The notes below the pieces were generated by a model. It searched no databases. It was not told the DNA's origin and saw nothing but the letters and a program-made list of their open reading frames with translations. A DNA stretch of 64,000 nucleotides from Bosea sp. AS-1 (GTDB lineage: Bacteria; Pseudomonadota; Alphaproteobacteria; Rhizobiales; Beijerinckiaceae), in contig NZ_CP022372.1 of NCBI RefSeq assembly GCF_002220095.1, positions 3,382,501 to 3,446,500 on the forward strand, read 5' to 3'. Below are positions 44,049 to 51,804 of the stretch, piece by piece. Both the position numbers and the translations under genes were made by a program. Each line of letters begins with the position of its first letter. Position 1 is the first letter of the stretch.

Positions 44049-44453
44049 TTACTTGCTCCAGCGGCCTTCGTACTTGAACTCTGGCGCCGCCTTCAGCGCG
44101 TCCTTGGTCGTATCCATCGTCGCCGACCATTTCTTGTCGTTCTCGGAGTAGGTCACCTTCAGCGCGCTCGGCGCCACGACGACATACCGCTCGCCAATCC
44201 CGAGGAAGCCGCCAACCGAGACGATAAAGCCGGACAGCTGGCCGCTGCTGGACACGATGAGATCCTTGATCTCACCGACGTTCTCCTTGGCATTGTTGTG
44301 GACGTTCAGGCCAATGAGATTGCTGCTGAGGACGTCCGTCGGCCGAGCCTTAACATAGACCTCTCGGGTCGCCGTTGTAGCATTTTGTGCCACGGCAAGC
44401 GTAATTCCGCCCATCGCGATAACGGGAGCGAGAGCAAAAATAAGTTTACGCAT
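44049..44453 (-). CDS. PRC-barrel domain protein, exported
   Basis: The 134-residue precursor has a signal peptide (MRKLIFALAPVIAMGGITLA, cleavage after AVA or AQ). The PRC-barrel domain follows: DVLSSNLIGLNVHNNAKENV, GEIKDLIVSSSGQLSGFIVS, VGGFLGIGERYVVVAPSALK. GGAGAA precedes the ATG. Exported PRC-barrel proteins of this kind often accompany stress genes in Hyphomicrobiales; their biochemical role is not settled. The upstream region has an EcfG-type promoter, placing it in the general stress response by inference. Confidence 0.9.
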   Translation of the reverse strand: MRKLIFALAPVIAMGGITLAVAQNATTATREVYVKARPTDVLSSNLIGLNVHNNAKENVGEIKDLIVSSSGQLSGFIVSVGGFLGIGERYVVVAPSALKVTYSENDKKWSATMDTTKDALKAAPEFKYEGRWSK

Positions 44454-44640
44454 TGTTTAATTCTCCAAATTGGCGACCCCATCGAGGAATTTAACTTATA
44501 TAAAATGGTTATGTTCCCCGGAAAGTTTTAAAATTAGAAACTTAAAATTTCAAACTCTCATTGAAAAACAGAGAATCCTTGCAAATGAAAACCGCCGCAG
44601 ATTGAAGATCTTTACGGACCTGGATGAACGCCGCAATGTC
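44454..44640. other. AT-rich intergenic patch
   Basis: The segment has a much lower GC content than its surroundings, with runs such as TTTAACTTATATAAAATGG and TTTTAAAATTAGAAAC. It holds the PRC-barrel promoter at its left side and leads into the integrase-like fragment. No gene was seen. The composition fits an old insertion scar. Confidence 0.5.
44493..44517 (-). promoter_or_regulatory. EcfG-type general stress promoter
   Basis: The minus strand has GGAAC (44517-44513), 16 bp, then AGTT (44496-44493). The alphaproteobacterial EcfG consensus is GGAAC-N16/17-cGTT; one base of the -10 differs. It lies 40 nt upstream of the PRC-barrel start and would drive the PRC-barrel and csbD genes. Confidence 0.55.
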
Positions 44641-44679
44641 AAAAAATGGGCCCGCCCCATTTTGGTGTCCGGACCAAGT

Positions 44680-44900
44680 TCAGGGAGGAAGCGCCTCTAC
44701 GGTCTGCGACGAGCGCATCAAGGGCAGGAATCATCGGCAGATCGCGGTGATGGTCGGGATGTCCGGTGGCATGGCCATGAAATACAGCCGGCATATCGAC
44801 CAGAGCTCGCGGCCCGCGGAATGCAGGCAGAACGAGAACGCGCAAAACCCGACAACCCGAAAAAACTGTGCCGCCAACTGCTTGAGAACATTGAGGATAA
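44680..44900 (+). pseudogene. Decayed C-terminal fragment resembling a tyrosine recombinase/integrase
   Basis: Frame 1 encodes RLYGLRRA at 44692-44715, like the HGLRKA box (HxxR) of integrases with His changed to Tyr. A shifted frame then gives GRNHRQIAVMVGMSGGMAMK and KYSRHIDQSSR (Tyr codon at 44783), like the QIMAVTGHKS...RYTRAADQ segment that carries the catalytic tyrosine. The two parts are out of frame and about 20 nt too close together, and there is no N-terminal part. It sits after an AT-rich patch. This is a similarity judged by eye and needs a profile search. Confidence 0.4.
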
Positions 44901-44993
44901 CAGAATGTGTACCTTAACCGCCTCTTAATGGTCTTGTCTCAGATTGCCCGCATTCATTCTGCCGGAGGCGCTGTCGCGTCGGAGTTCTGGATC

Positions 44994-45836
44994 ATGCGTT
45001 GCGTTGCGTACCTGGCTGGCCTTGCGGCTTGCCTTGCCCTGTCGTCCCCCGAGCGCGCCCTGGCGCAGTCGAGCGACTATACCCAGCTCACCTCGCCCCA
45101 ATCCGCCCAGAACTGGTATCTCACGGTGGGAGCGGGCCTGCGCTATCAGCCCGACTATACCGGTTCCGACGACTACATCTTCCGCGCACGGCCGATCATC
45201 TCGCTCGGCCGGGGGCTGAAGAGCACCTGGTGGAGCGCCGAGGACGACACGATGCTGAGCATCGGCGTGTTCTCCGGCCAGGGCTGGCGCGTCGGCTTCT
45301 CGGGCGACCTGCTCTGGAAGCGCAGCGCCAAGGTCAATCCGGCGCTCATCGCCGTGCCCGCGACCAAGTTCGGCGGCGAGGCCGGCGGCTTCGTCGAGTT
45401 CTATCCGACGTCCTGGCTGCGCGCCCGCGCCGACGTCCGCCGCGGCATCGTCGCCCATGACGGCGTGGTCGCAGACCTCAAGCTCGACGCCTTCACCAAT
45501 CTCGGCCCCTGGACCTTCGGTATCGGCCCGCGCATGCGGATCGCCAGCGCCGACTATGTCCGCACCTATTTCGGCACCCGCGGCGCCATGCCCGGCACCG
45601 GCGGGCTGCTGCAGCGCTTCAACGCCGGCGTGCATTCCTATGGCGCGCTGGCGCAGGCGACCTATCACTGGTCGGACCGGTTCCAGACCACGACCTATAT
45701 CGAATACAAGCGGCTCACCGGCGACGCCGCCCGTTCGCCGATCGTACGGCCTTTCGGCTCGCGCAACTCGCTCACGGTCGGCATCTCGGCGAGCTTCTCC
45801 TTCGATACCGGATCGAATTACTCGCTCGGCTTCTGA
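44994..45836 (+). CDS. MipA/OmpV family outer membrane protein
   Basis: The 280-residue precursor has a signal peptide (MRCVAYLAGLAACLALSSPE, cleavage after ALA) and the MipA/OmpV barrel pattern: WYLTVGAGLRYQPDYTGSDD, YIFRARPIISLGRGLKS, and a C-terminal aromatic (SNYSLGF) suited to the BAM complex. Alternating beta-strand segments continue to the end. GGAG lies 10 nt upstream of ATG 44994; the frame also opens further upstream without support. Members scaffold murein enzymes or act as porin-like adapters; the role here is unknown. Confidence 0.88.
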   Translation: MRCVAYLAGLAACLALSSPERALAQSSDYTQLTSPQSAQNWYLTVGAGLRYQPDYTGSDDYIFRARPIISLGRGLKSTWWSAEDDTMLSIGVFSGQGWRVGFSGDLLWKRSAKVNPALIAVPATKFGGEAGGFVEFYPTSWLRARADVRRGIVAHDGVVADLKLDAFTNLGPWTFGIGPRMRIASADYVRTYFGTRGAMPGTGGLLQRFNAGVHSYGALAQATYHWSDRFQTTTYIEYKRLTGDAARSPIVRPFGSRNSLTVGISASFSFDTGSNYSLGF

Positions 45837-45876
45837 GGCCCCGCCGGCCAAGGCCGCCACGGCATCGACCCAAAAG

Positions 45877-45915
45877 AAAGGGCGGACCGGCTTGCCGGTC
45901 CGCCCTTTCGCTTTT
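45877..45915. terminator. Bidirectional terminator between mipA-like gene and ndk
   Basis: AAAGGGCGGACCGG-CTTG-CCGGTCCGCCCTTT is a perfect 14-bp stem followed by CGCTTTT on the plus strand, with an A-rich tract on the left that serves the minus strand. It lies between the converging genes. Confidence 0.88.
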
Positions 45916-45931
45916 CAGCGTGCGGCTGAAA

Positions 45932-46354
45932 TCAGCCGACGATCTCGTTGCCCGCGAAGAACTGGGCGATCTCGACGAGCGCGGTCTCCGGCGCGTCCGA
46001 GCCGTGGACGGTGTTTTCGCCGACCGACTGGGCGAAGAGCTTGCGGATGGTGCCCTCGGCGGCGTTGGCCGGGTTGGTGGCGCCCATCACGTCGCGATAC
46101 TTGGCGATGGCGTCCTCACCCTCGAGCACCTGCACGACGACCGGACCGGAGGTCATGAACTCGACGAGCTCGCCGAAGAACGGGCGAGCCGAGTGGACGG
46201 CGTAGAAGGTCTCGGCCTGGGCCTTGGTCATCTGGATGCGCTTCTGCGCGACGATGCGCAGGCCGGCCTTCTCGATGACCGCGTTGACCGCGCCGGTGAG
46301 ATTGCGCTTCGTCGCATCGGGCTTGAGAATGGAGAAGGTACGCTGGACAGCCAT
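45932..46354 (-). CDS. ndk: Nucleoside diphosphate kinase
   Basis: The 140-residue enzyme has [20 protein letters not shown], the Kpn-loop region [17 protein letters not shown] and the catalytic His117 in [10 protein letters not shown]. It transfers the gamma-phosphate between NTPs and NDPs through a phosphohistidine. Length and residue numbering match the family exactly. It converges on the MipA-like gene across a shared terminator. Confidence 0.98.
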   Translation of the reverse strand: MAVQRTFSILKPDATKRNLTGAVNAVIEKAGLRIVAQKRIQMTKAQAETFYAVHSARPFFGELVEFMTSGPVVVQVLEGEDAIAKYRDVMGATNPANAAEGTIRKLFAQSVGENTVHGSDAPETALVEIAQFFAGNEIVG

Positions 46355-46531
46355 CGAAAGATCCTTGGAAGGGTCGGATAAGGGAAATGCGGCGCGCTTA
46401 TAGCTGCCGCCTTCGCCCCCTACAAGGCTTGCGCCGCAAGGGCCGCGTGCTGACCCCTCAGCAACCGGAATCGATGAGCCGGCTGTCCGATTTCGTGCTA
46501 GGATGGGGCGTTGACGACAAGGAGCCGATCC

Positions 46532-46666
46532 ATGGTTGTCATTGCGCTTGTCTTTGCAGGCTTCCTGACAATGCTCTGTCAGCTACTGCTCGTGACGCCC
46601 GAATCCATCACGAAGGACCGCAGGGGCAACCTGCCGCCGCCCTCGGGCGGCATCGCGGCCTTCTGA
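46532..46666 (+). CDS. Small predicted membrane protein (44 aa)
   Basis: AAGGAG lies 8 nt before ATG 46532. The frame encodes one hydrophobic helix ([20 protein letters not shown]) followed by a polar tail [20 protein letters not shown] ending AAF. This is a bitopic micro-membrane protein by sequence. It lies in the gap between ndk (divergent) and the Sel1-like gene (convergent). No family was recognised; the strong ribosome binding site and clear topology support it. Confidence 0.55.
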   Translation: MVVIALVFAGFLTMLCQLLLVTPESITKDRRGNLPPPSGGIAAF

Positions 46667-46711
46667 ACGGCGCAAGCTCGCGCCGTCTTCAAAGACCTCT
46701 CAGCGCGGCAC

Positions 46712-46981
46712 TCAGTGCCGCGTCAGGAATGCGCGGGCCTCGCGCAGCGCCACGGCGATCTCGTCGCGGCTCATTTCCAGCGCCAATTCCTGCCGGTGCG
46801 CCGCCGCGCGGACACTGCCACGGGCGAAGGCGATGTTGAACCAGGTCTGCGCCTTGACCAGATCGACGGCTCCTGCCCGCCCCGAAGCATGCATCAGCCC
46901 GAGCTCGCAATAGGCCTCGGCCGATACCTCCGCCGGAACAACCAGCGAAGCGGGAATCGCGCTCATCTCCATGCGTGCCAT
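46712..46981 (-). CDS. Sel1-repeat-like small protein
   Basis: The 89-residue protein contains one and a half Sel1/TPR-like helices: AEAYCELGLMHASGRAGAVD, then LVKAQTWFNIAFARGSVRAA, followed by a helical tail. LGLMHASGRA...A..WFNIA matches the Sel1 repeat pattern. There is no signal peptide. The start at 46981 has AGGGTGGG upstream; longer frames exist. Sel1 proteins act as adaptors; the partner is unknown. Confidence 0.75.
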   Translation of the reverse strand: MARMEMSAIPASLVVPAEVSAEAYCELGLMHASGRAGAVDLVKAQTWFNIAFARGSVRAAAHRQELALEMSRDEIAVALREARAFLTRH

Positions 46982-47335
46982 GATTGAACCCACCCTGTTT
47001 GTCGTTGCCGGCCAGCCACCCGTCCAAGGCCCCGACCGATGAGGCGAGAGTGGCGGCAACCGTTAAAGCGCGGGCTAAATTTTGCGATGAATCGAGTCTC
47101 AACGAGACGTAATCGCCAGGTTAAAGCAACCGTCCGTTTACGAAAGAAACCCGGAAACGCGTTTCTTTTCAAAAACCTGCAGATCGCCGCTGAATCGCGA
47201 TGTTGAGAATGGATTCACCCTGGCTGGCGGAAGCTGCATCAAGCACTGCTGTTGCGGCATCTTGGAGAGGGGCGCGGATAGCGTTATGGTTCATATCTAA
47301 ACCATAACGGCCGAGCGGCCGAAAAGGAGGATAGG
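46982..47335. other. Intergenic regulatory stretch between divergent Sel1-like and DUF2147 genes
   Basis: The 354-bp spacer holds no gene. It contains an inverted repeat AAAGAAAC-N10-GTTTCTTT (47143-47168) with an inner palindrome GAAACGCGTTTC (47154-47165), and the stronger repeat at 47282-47309 described separately. It must carry both divergent promoters. Confidence 0.5.
47282..47309 (+). promoter_or_regulatory. Perfect inverted repeat before the DUF2147 gene
   Basis: CGTTATGGTT (47282-47291) and AACCATAACG (47300-47309) pair perfectly over 10 bp around an 8-nt centre, 26 nt before the DUF2147 start. It may be an operator or a 5'-UTR hairpin next to the ribosome binding site; there is no T-run. 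Confidence 0.6.
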
Positions 47336-47722
47336 ATGGCAAGGACGGCGGCTTTCGGCCTGGCAGGTATGACGGCCTTCATTCTGGCCGGCGGCATCGC
47401 CGGCGCCTCGGCGCAGGAGGTGCTCGGCGTCTGGGAACGCGACACCGGCGCCTCGCGCGTGCGTTTCAGCAAATGCGGCGACGCCCTCTGCGGCACGATC
47501 TCCTGGCTCAAGGATCCGAACGGGCCGGCGAAGGTGGGCCAGCGCATCTTCTTCGACATGAAGCCGGGCGGCGCCAACAAATGGAGCGGCAGCGCCTTCA
47601 ACCCCGAGGACGGCAAGACCTATTCGGGCACGATGACGCTCTCCGGCAATTCGCTGACCACGGCAGGCTGCGTCCTGGGCGGGCTGATCTGCCGCTCGGT
47701 GAAGTGGTCGCGGACCAACTGA
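47336..47722 (+). CDS. DUF2147 domain protein, exported
   Basis: The 128-residue precursor has a signal peptide (RTAAFGLAGMTAFILAGGIA, cleavage after ASA). The DUF2147 domain follows: EVLGVWERDTGASRVRFSKC, GDALCGTISWLKDPNG, KTYSGTMTLSGNSLTTAGCV and LGGLICRSVKWSRTN. Four cysteines could form two disulphides in the periplasm. AAGGAGGATAGG precedes the ATG, a near-ideal ribosome binding site. The domain resembles lipocalin-like small barrels; its function is not established. Confidence 0.9.
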   Translation: MARTAAFGLAGMTAFILAGGIAGASAQEVLGVWERDTGASRVRFSKCGDALCGTISWLKDPNGPAKVGQRIFFDMKPGGANKWSGSAFNPEDGKTYSGTMTLSGNSLTTAGCVLGGLICRSVKWSRTN

Positions 47723-48136
47723 GGCCGGCGCGCGCCAGCCCTCGGCCGGACTTATCCCCGTCGCCGCGCCATGTGCCTATCCTGCCTGCGTCCCGCCCGA
47801 CCAAGGGGGCTGTCGCGAGGCATCATGCGGCCGGGCGAGATGGCGGGGTCCGGGCGCCTCGCCATTGCAGGCGGTGCCGCCCGGAGGGTCCCCTCGCCGC
47901 CGGGCCGAACAGGCAGGCCCGGTGAGCGCTTGAGGCGACAGGGGAACCGAAGAAAACCGCGCGCGGGGTTCGGACGGGGCCGGTTGGCGCTGCATCAACT
48001 TCGACACTCGATATCGACATTCGGCACGCGGTCAGAACCGCGCGCCGCCCGGACCCCGCGCATCCCCACGGGATCGCCAGACCGAAAACCCCGCAGGCCG
48101 AGCCTGGGCGGGGCTTTCGGCGCAGCCATACGACGC
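47723..48136. other. Intergenic stretch without a recognised gene
   Basis: The 414-bp spacer between convergent DUF2147 and GST genes has only unsupported frames. It includes the GST terminator (48082-48120) and a piece AGGGGAACCGAAGAAAAC near 47939 that resembles one near 43507. Confidence 0.4.
48082..48120 (-). terminator. Terminator of the GST gene
   Basis: On the minus strand CCGAAAGCCCCGC and GCGGGGTTTTCGG form a 13-bp stem with one G-T pair around a 13-nt loop, 16 nt after the GST stop. The T-run lies inside the 3' arm. Confidence 0.7.
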
Positions 48137-48844
48137 TCAGCGCGCCTTCTGGCCGAACAGGATCGCCTTCTGCTCCGGCGTGTTGATGCCGGCCGGATTG
48201 CGCAGCTCCTCGCCGACCTTGAGCCCGCGCGCAACGGCGGGACGCGCCAGCATCGTCTCGATCCAGCGGCCGACATTCGGAAACTGCTTGATGTCCTGGC
48301 CCTGGCGCTCCCAGCCGCGGGCCCAGCCGATGCAGGCCATGTCGGCGATGGAATAGTCGTCGCAGATATAGTCACGGCCTGCGAGGCGCTTGTTCAGCAC
48401 GCCGTAGAGCCGGTTCGCCTCGTTGGTGTAGCGCTCGATGGCATAGGGAACCTGCTCGGGCGCATAGATCCGGAAGTGGTGGGTCTGGCCGAGCATCGGG
48501 CCGAAACCGCCCATCTGCCAGAACAGCCACTCGTCGACGGCGACGCGGCGGCGTTCGTCCCTGGGATAGAACTTGCCCGTCTTGCGGCCGAGATATTGCA
48601 GGATGGCGCCGGATTCGAAGACCGAGATCGGCTTGCCGTCCGGCCCGTCGGGATCGACGATCGCCGGCATGCGGTTGTTCGGCGAGATGGCGAGGAATTC
48701 CGGCTTGAACTGGTCGCCCTTGCCGATGTTCACCGGAATGACGTTGTAGGGCAGCCCGGCTTCCTCGAGCATGATGGAGATCTTGGTGCCGTTCGGCGTC
48801 GGCCAGAAATACAGGTCGATCGGCTTGGCGGGGGCTTGCGACAT
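48137..48844 (-). CDS. Glutathione S-transferase family protein (YfcG/Ure2p-like)
   Basis: The 235-residue protein has an N-terminal thioredoxin-fold domain (IDLYFWPTPNGTKISIMLEE with the TPNGxK motif of the nu/Ure2p-like class, NRMPAIVDPDGPDG, ISVFESGAILQYLGRKTGKF) and a helical C-terminal domain (WLFWQMGGFGPMLGQTHHF, DYSIADMACIGWARGWE). Members of this class bind glutathione or its disulphide and often show disulphide reductase activity. It is alone in its transcription unit. Confidence 0.92.
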   Translation of the reverse strand: MSQAPAKPIDLYFWPTPNGTKISIMLEEAGLPYNVIPVNIGKGDQFKPEFLAISPNNRMPAIVDPDGPDGKPISVFESGAILQYLGRKTGKFYPRDERRRVAVDEWLFWQMGGFGPMLGQTHHFRIYAPEQVPYAIERYTNEANRLYGVLNKRLAGRDYICDDYSIADMACIGWARGWERQGQDIKQFPNVGRWIETMLARPAVARGLKVGEELRNPAGINTPEQKAILFGQKAR

Positions 48845-48971
48845 CGTTCGCTTCCTTTCAGGCGCAGTGCTTCGGTCGAAAACCTAAGCAGCCAGCCGGC
48901 GGGCCGGAAGGGGCCGCGCCTGCCCTCAGCGCGACCGCGTCATGTCCTGCCCGCGTGTAACCTTTCCGGTT

Positions 48972-49460
48972 TCAGAGCTGTTTCTTGAAGCCCTCATGGC
49001 TCTGGTCGAAGCCGAGATTGCGGTAGAAGCGGTGCGCATCGGCGCGCGACTTGTTCGAACTCAGCTCGATCAGCCCGACGCCGCGCTCCCCGGCAAAGGC
49101 GAGCGCGTGCCGGATCATCAGCGCGCCGATGCCCAGGCCGCGGCTTTCCGGTGCGACATGGACGCTCTCGATCTTGCCGCGCTTGCGCCCGCGCGCGACG
49201 AGACCGGGAATCAGCGTGACCTGGAAGGTGCCGACGACCTCCCCCGCCCGCTCGGCCACGAAGAGCATGTTGTCCTTGCTGGTGTCGATCTCGGCAAAGG
49301 CCTCGGCATAGCCGGGATGCCGTGCCTCGACCGCGATCTCCTCCGGCGTCATCGTCTGCGTCGCGGCGCCGAGCATGATGAGCTCCGCGATGCGCGCGAC
49401 GTCGCCGGCCTTCGCGCGGCGGATGGTGATCTCGGCGGCAGTGACAGGTGTCCGGGTCAT
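48972..49460 (-). CDS. GNAT family N-acetyltransferase
   Basis: The 162-residue protein has the GNAT fold: ITIRRAKAGDVARIAELIML, VVGTFQVTLIPGL, then KIESVHVAPESRGLGIGALM with the acetyl-CoA R/Q-x-x-G-x-G/A motif and SNKSRADAHRFYRNLGFDQS at the end. The acceptor is unknown. It is 43 nt downstream of another GNAT gene on the same strand, itself directly after gatB, so all three may share a transcript. Confidence 0.9.
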   Translation of the reverse strand: MTRTPVTAAEITIRRAKAGDVARIAELIMLGAATQTMTPEEIAVEARHPGYAEAFAEIDTSKDNMLFVAERAGEVVGTFQVTLIPGLVARGRKRGKIESVHVAPESRGLGIGALMIRHALAFAGERGVGLIELSSNKSRADAHRFYRNLGFDQSHEGFKKQL

Positions 49461-49503
49461 CGCTTCGGCTTTCGACTCAGGCGGGGATGAGACGAGGGCC
49501 GGT

Positions 49504-50010
49504 TTACGCGACGAAGAGGCGCTTCGCCATCAGCAGGGTGTTGGGGGTGTCGTCGCGCCCGTCGAAGCGCGCCTGGCGCTGCAGGAAGAAGCCCATGCGC
49601 TCGTAGAAGGTGATAGCCGGCTCGTTCTGGCTCTCGACCTCGAGCCGGGCCACCGGCGCCTGCGGAAAGCAGGCCAGCGCGACCTGCAGCAGCGTGCGGC
49701 CGATGCCGACGCCCTGCCAGGCCGGCAGGACATAGAGTCGGGTCAGCAGCGCGGCGCCGTCGCGCTCCGGCCGGGCCGAGGCCGTCGCGACGATCTCCGT
49801 CCCGACCAGCCCGACGAGGAAGACGCCCTCCTCGCGGCCGAGCTGGCTGCGCAGGTTTTCCAGCGAGTGCCAGGCATTGGTGATCTCGGCGACCCGCTGC
49901 CAGCCATAGATGCCGTCATAGGTGGCATGCCAGGTCTCGACCAAAAGCGCCCTGACCGCCGGAACATCGGCGGCTTCAGCATCGCGAATGACGAGATCGG
50001 CAGGGGTCAC
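49504..50010 (-). CDS. GNAT family N-acetyltransferase
   Basis: The 168-residue protein shows VIRDAEAADVPAVRALLVET, ARPERDGAALLTRLYVLPAW and QGVGIGRTLLQVALAC (acetyl-CoA loop) and the C-terminal NEPAITFYERMGFFLQRQ. The start is GTG at 50010, inside the second copy of a 15-bp direct repeat whose first copy holds the gatB stop. An ATG just upstream reads straight into a stop. The acceptor substrate is unknown. Confidence 0.88.
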   Translation of the reverse strand: MTPADLVIRDAEAADVPAVRALLVETWHATYDGIYGWQRVAEITNAWHSLENLRSQLGREEGVFLVGLVGTEIVATASARPERDGAALLTRLYVLPAWQGVGIGRTLLQVALACFPQAPVARLEVESQNEPAITFYERMGFFLQRQARFDGRDDTPNTLLMAKRLFVA

Positions 50011-50040
50011 ATGATCACTCGCTTGTCACATGATCACTCG
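50007..50040. repeat. 15-bp tandem direct repeat at the gatB/GNAT junction
   Basis: TCACATGATCACTCG occurs at 50007-50021 and again at 50026-50040, separated by CTTG (period 19). On the coding strand one copy provides the gatB stop (GAG TGA) and the other the GTG start of the acetyltransferase. It looks like a recent 19-bp duplication. Confidence 0.85.
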
Positions 50041-51530
50041 ATGCCGAGCTTCTTCTTCAGGATCTCGTTGAGCGCCTGCGGATTGGCCTTGCCGCCCGAG
50101 GCCTTCATCGCCTGGCCGACGAACCAGCCGAGCATGGTCGGCTTGGCCTTGACCTGCTCGACCTTGTCCGGGTTCGCCGCGATGATCTCGTCGACGGCCT
50201 TCTCGATGGCGCCGGTGTCGGTGACCTGCTTCATGCCGCGGGCTTCGACGATCTCGCGGGGGTCGCCGCCTTCGGTCCAGACGATCTCGAACAGGTCCTT
50301 GGCGATCTTGCCGGAGATGACACCCTCGCCGATCAGGTCGACGAGGCCGCCAAGCTGCGCAGCCGAGACCGGCGACGCGGTGACGTCCTTGCCTTCCTTG
50401 TTCAGGCGGCCGAACAGCTCGTTGATGACCCAGTTCGCAGCGGCCTTGCCGTCGCGGCCCGGCTTTCCTGCAGGCTTGGCCACGGCTTCGAAATAATCGG
50501 CCTGGTCGCGCTCGGCGACGAGCACCGAGGCGTCGTAGGGCGAGAGCCCGTATTCGGCGATGAAGCGCGCCTTCTTGGCGTCCGGCAGCTCCGGCAGCGC
50601 ACCCTTCAGGCCCTCGACGAAGGCATCGTCGAATTCGAGCGGCAGCAGGTCCGGGTCGGGGAAGTAGCGGTAGTCGTGCGCCTCTTCCTTGGAACGCATC
50701 GAGCGCGTCTCGCCCTTGCCCGGATCGTAAAGCCTCGTCTCCTGGTCGATGGTGCCGCCATCCTCGATGATGCCGATCTGGCGGCGCGCCTCGGCCTCGA
50801 CCGCCTGGCCGATGAAGCGGATCGAGTTGACGTTCTTGATCTCGCAGCGCGTGCCGAGCTCGCCGCCCGGCTTGCGGACCGAGACGTTCACGTCGGCGCG
50901 CAGGTTGCCCTTCTCCATGTCGCCGTCGCAGGTGCCGAGATAGCGCAGGATGGTGCGCAGCTTCGAGACATAGGCCTTCGCCTCCTCGGAGGAGCGCAGG
51001 TCCGGCTTGGAGACGATCTCCATCAGCGCCACACCCGAGCGGTTGAGGTCGACGAAGCTCATCGTCGGATGCTGGTCGTGGATCGACTTTCCGGCATCCT
51101 GCTCCAGATGCAGCCGCTCGATGCCGACGGTGATCTGCTCGGTCGGCGAGAGATCGACCACGATCTCGCCCTCGCCCACGATCGGGCTCTTGTACTGGCT
51201 GATCTGGTAGCCCTGCGGCAGGTCGGGGTAAAAATAGTTCTTGCGATCGAAGACCGAACGGTTGTTGATCTGCGCATTGAGGCCGAGCCCCGTGCGGACC
51301 GCCTGGCGGATGCATTCGGCGTTGATCACCGGCAGCATGCCGGGCATCGCCGCATCGACGAGGCTGACATGTTCGTTCGGCTCGGCGCCGAAGCCGGTCG
51401 AGGCGCCGGAGAACAGCTTGGCGTTGGAGGTGATCTGCGCATGGATCTCCATGCCGATCACCACTTCCCAATCCCCGGTCGCGCCCTTGATCAGCTTCTT
51501 CGGGTCGGCGGGGCGGACATGCGCGTTCAT
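50034..51530 (-). CDS. gatB: Aspartyl/glutamyl-tRNA(Asn/Gln) amidotransferase subunit B
   Basis: The 498-residue protein has [60 protein letters not shown] and [20 protein letters not shown], all GatB hallmarks. The C-terminal YqeY-like tail includes [20 protein letters not shown]. GatB binds the mischarged tRNA and activates the glutamate or aspartate. The partners gatC and gatA are at 56653-58540, separated by the RND operon. Confidence 0.97.
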   Translation of the reverse strand: MNAHVRPADPKKLIKGATGDWEVVIGMEIHAQITSNAKLFSGASTGFGAEPNEHVSLVDAAMPGMLPVINAECIRQAVRTGLGLNAQINNRSVFDRKNYFYPDLPQGYQISQYKSPIVGEGEIVVDLSPTEQITVGIERLHLEQDAGKSIHDQHPTMSFVDLNRSGVALMEIVSKPDLRSSEEAKAYVSKLRTILRYLGTCDGDMEKGNLRADVNVSVRKPGGELGTRCEIKNVNSIRFIGQAVEAEARRQIGIIEDGGTIDQETRLYDPGKGETRSMRSKEEAHDYRYFPDPDLLPLEFDDAFVEGLKGALPELPDAKKARFIAEYGLSPYDASVLVAERDQADYFEAVAKPAGKPGRDGKAAANWVINELFGRLNKEGKDVTASPVSAAQLGGLVDLIGEGVISGKIAKDLFEIVWTEGGDPREIVEARGMKQVTDTGAIEKAVDEIIAANPDKVEQVKAKPTMLGWFVGQAMKASGGKANPQALNEILKKKLGIE

Positions 51531-51804
51531 CTGGTCTCTTCCGGCTGAAATGGTCGCCTACGCGTTACGATGTCGGCGCGCGTGCGGCAAGCATCCGTTG
51601 CTTCGCAGCGTGCCAGCGGTGGCTTCAATCTTGGGCGCAGCCGTTGCGCTCCTGCAACCCGATGGCGGGAACATGGCCTAATCGTCGCAATATCACGGAT
51701 TTTGACGGGTGATGGATCTTGACATTCGTCACTCCCGCACCCTTCTTGCCGCCAAGGTCGCAAAACCGCCATGGTCGCGCCGGCCAGCTATTCGGAGTTC
51801 CCTC

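Noticed and set aside
47771..48988. A 405-codon plus-strand frame across the GST gene and the upstream spacer
   Set aside because: It is antisense to the well-supported GST gene, has no domain and is Arg/Ala/Gly-rich, typical of a high-GC shadow.
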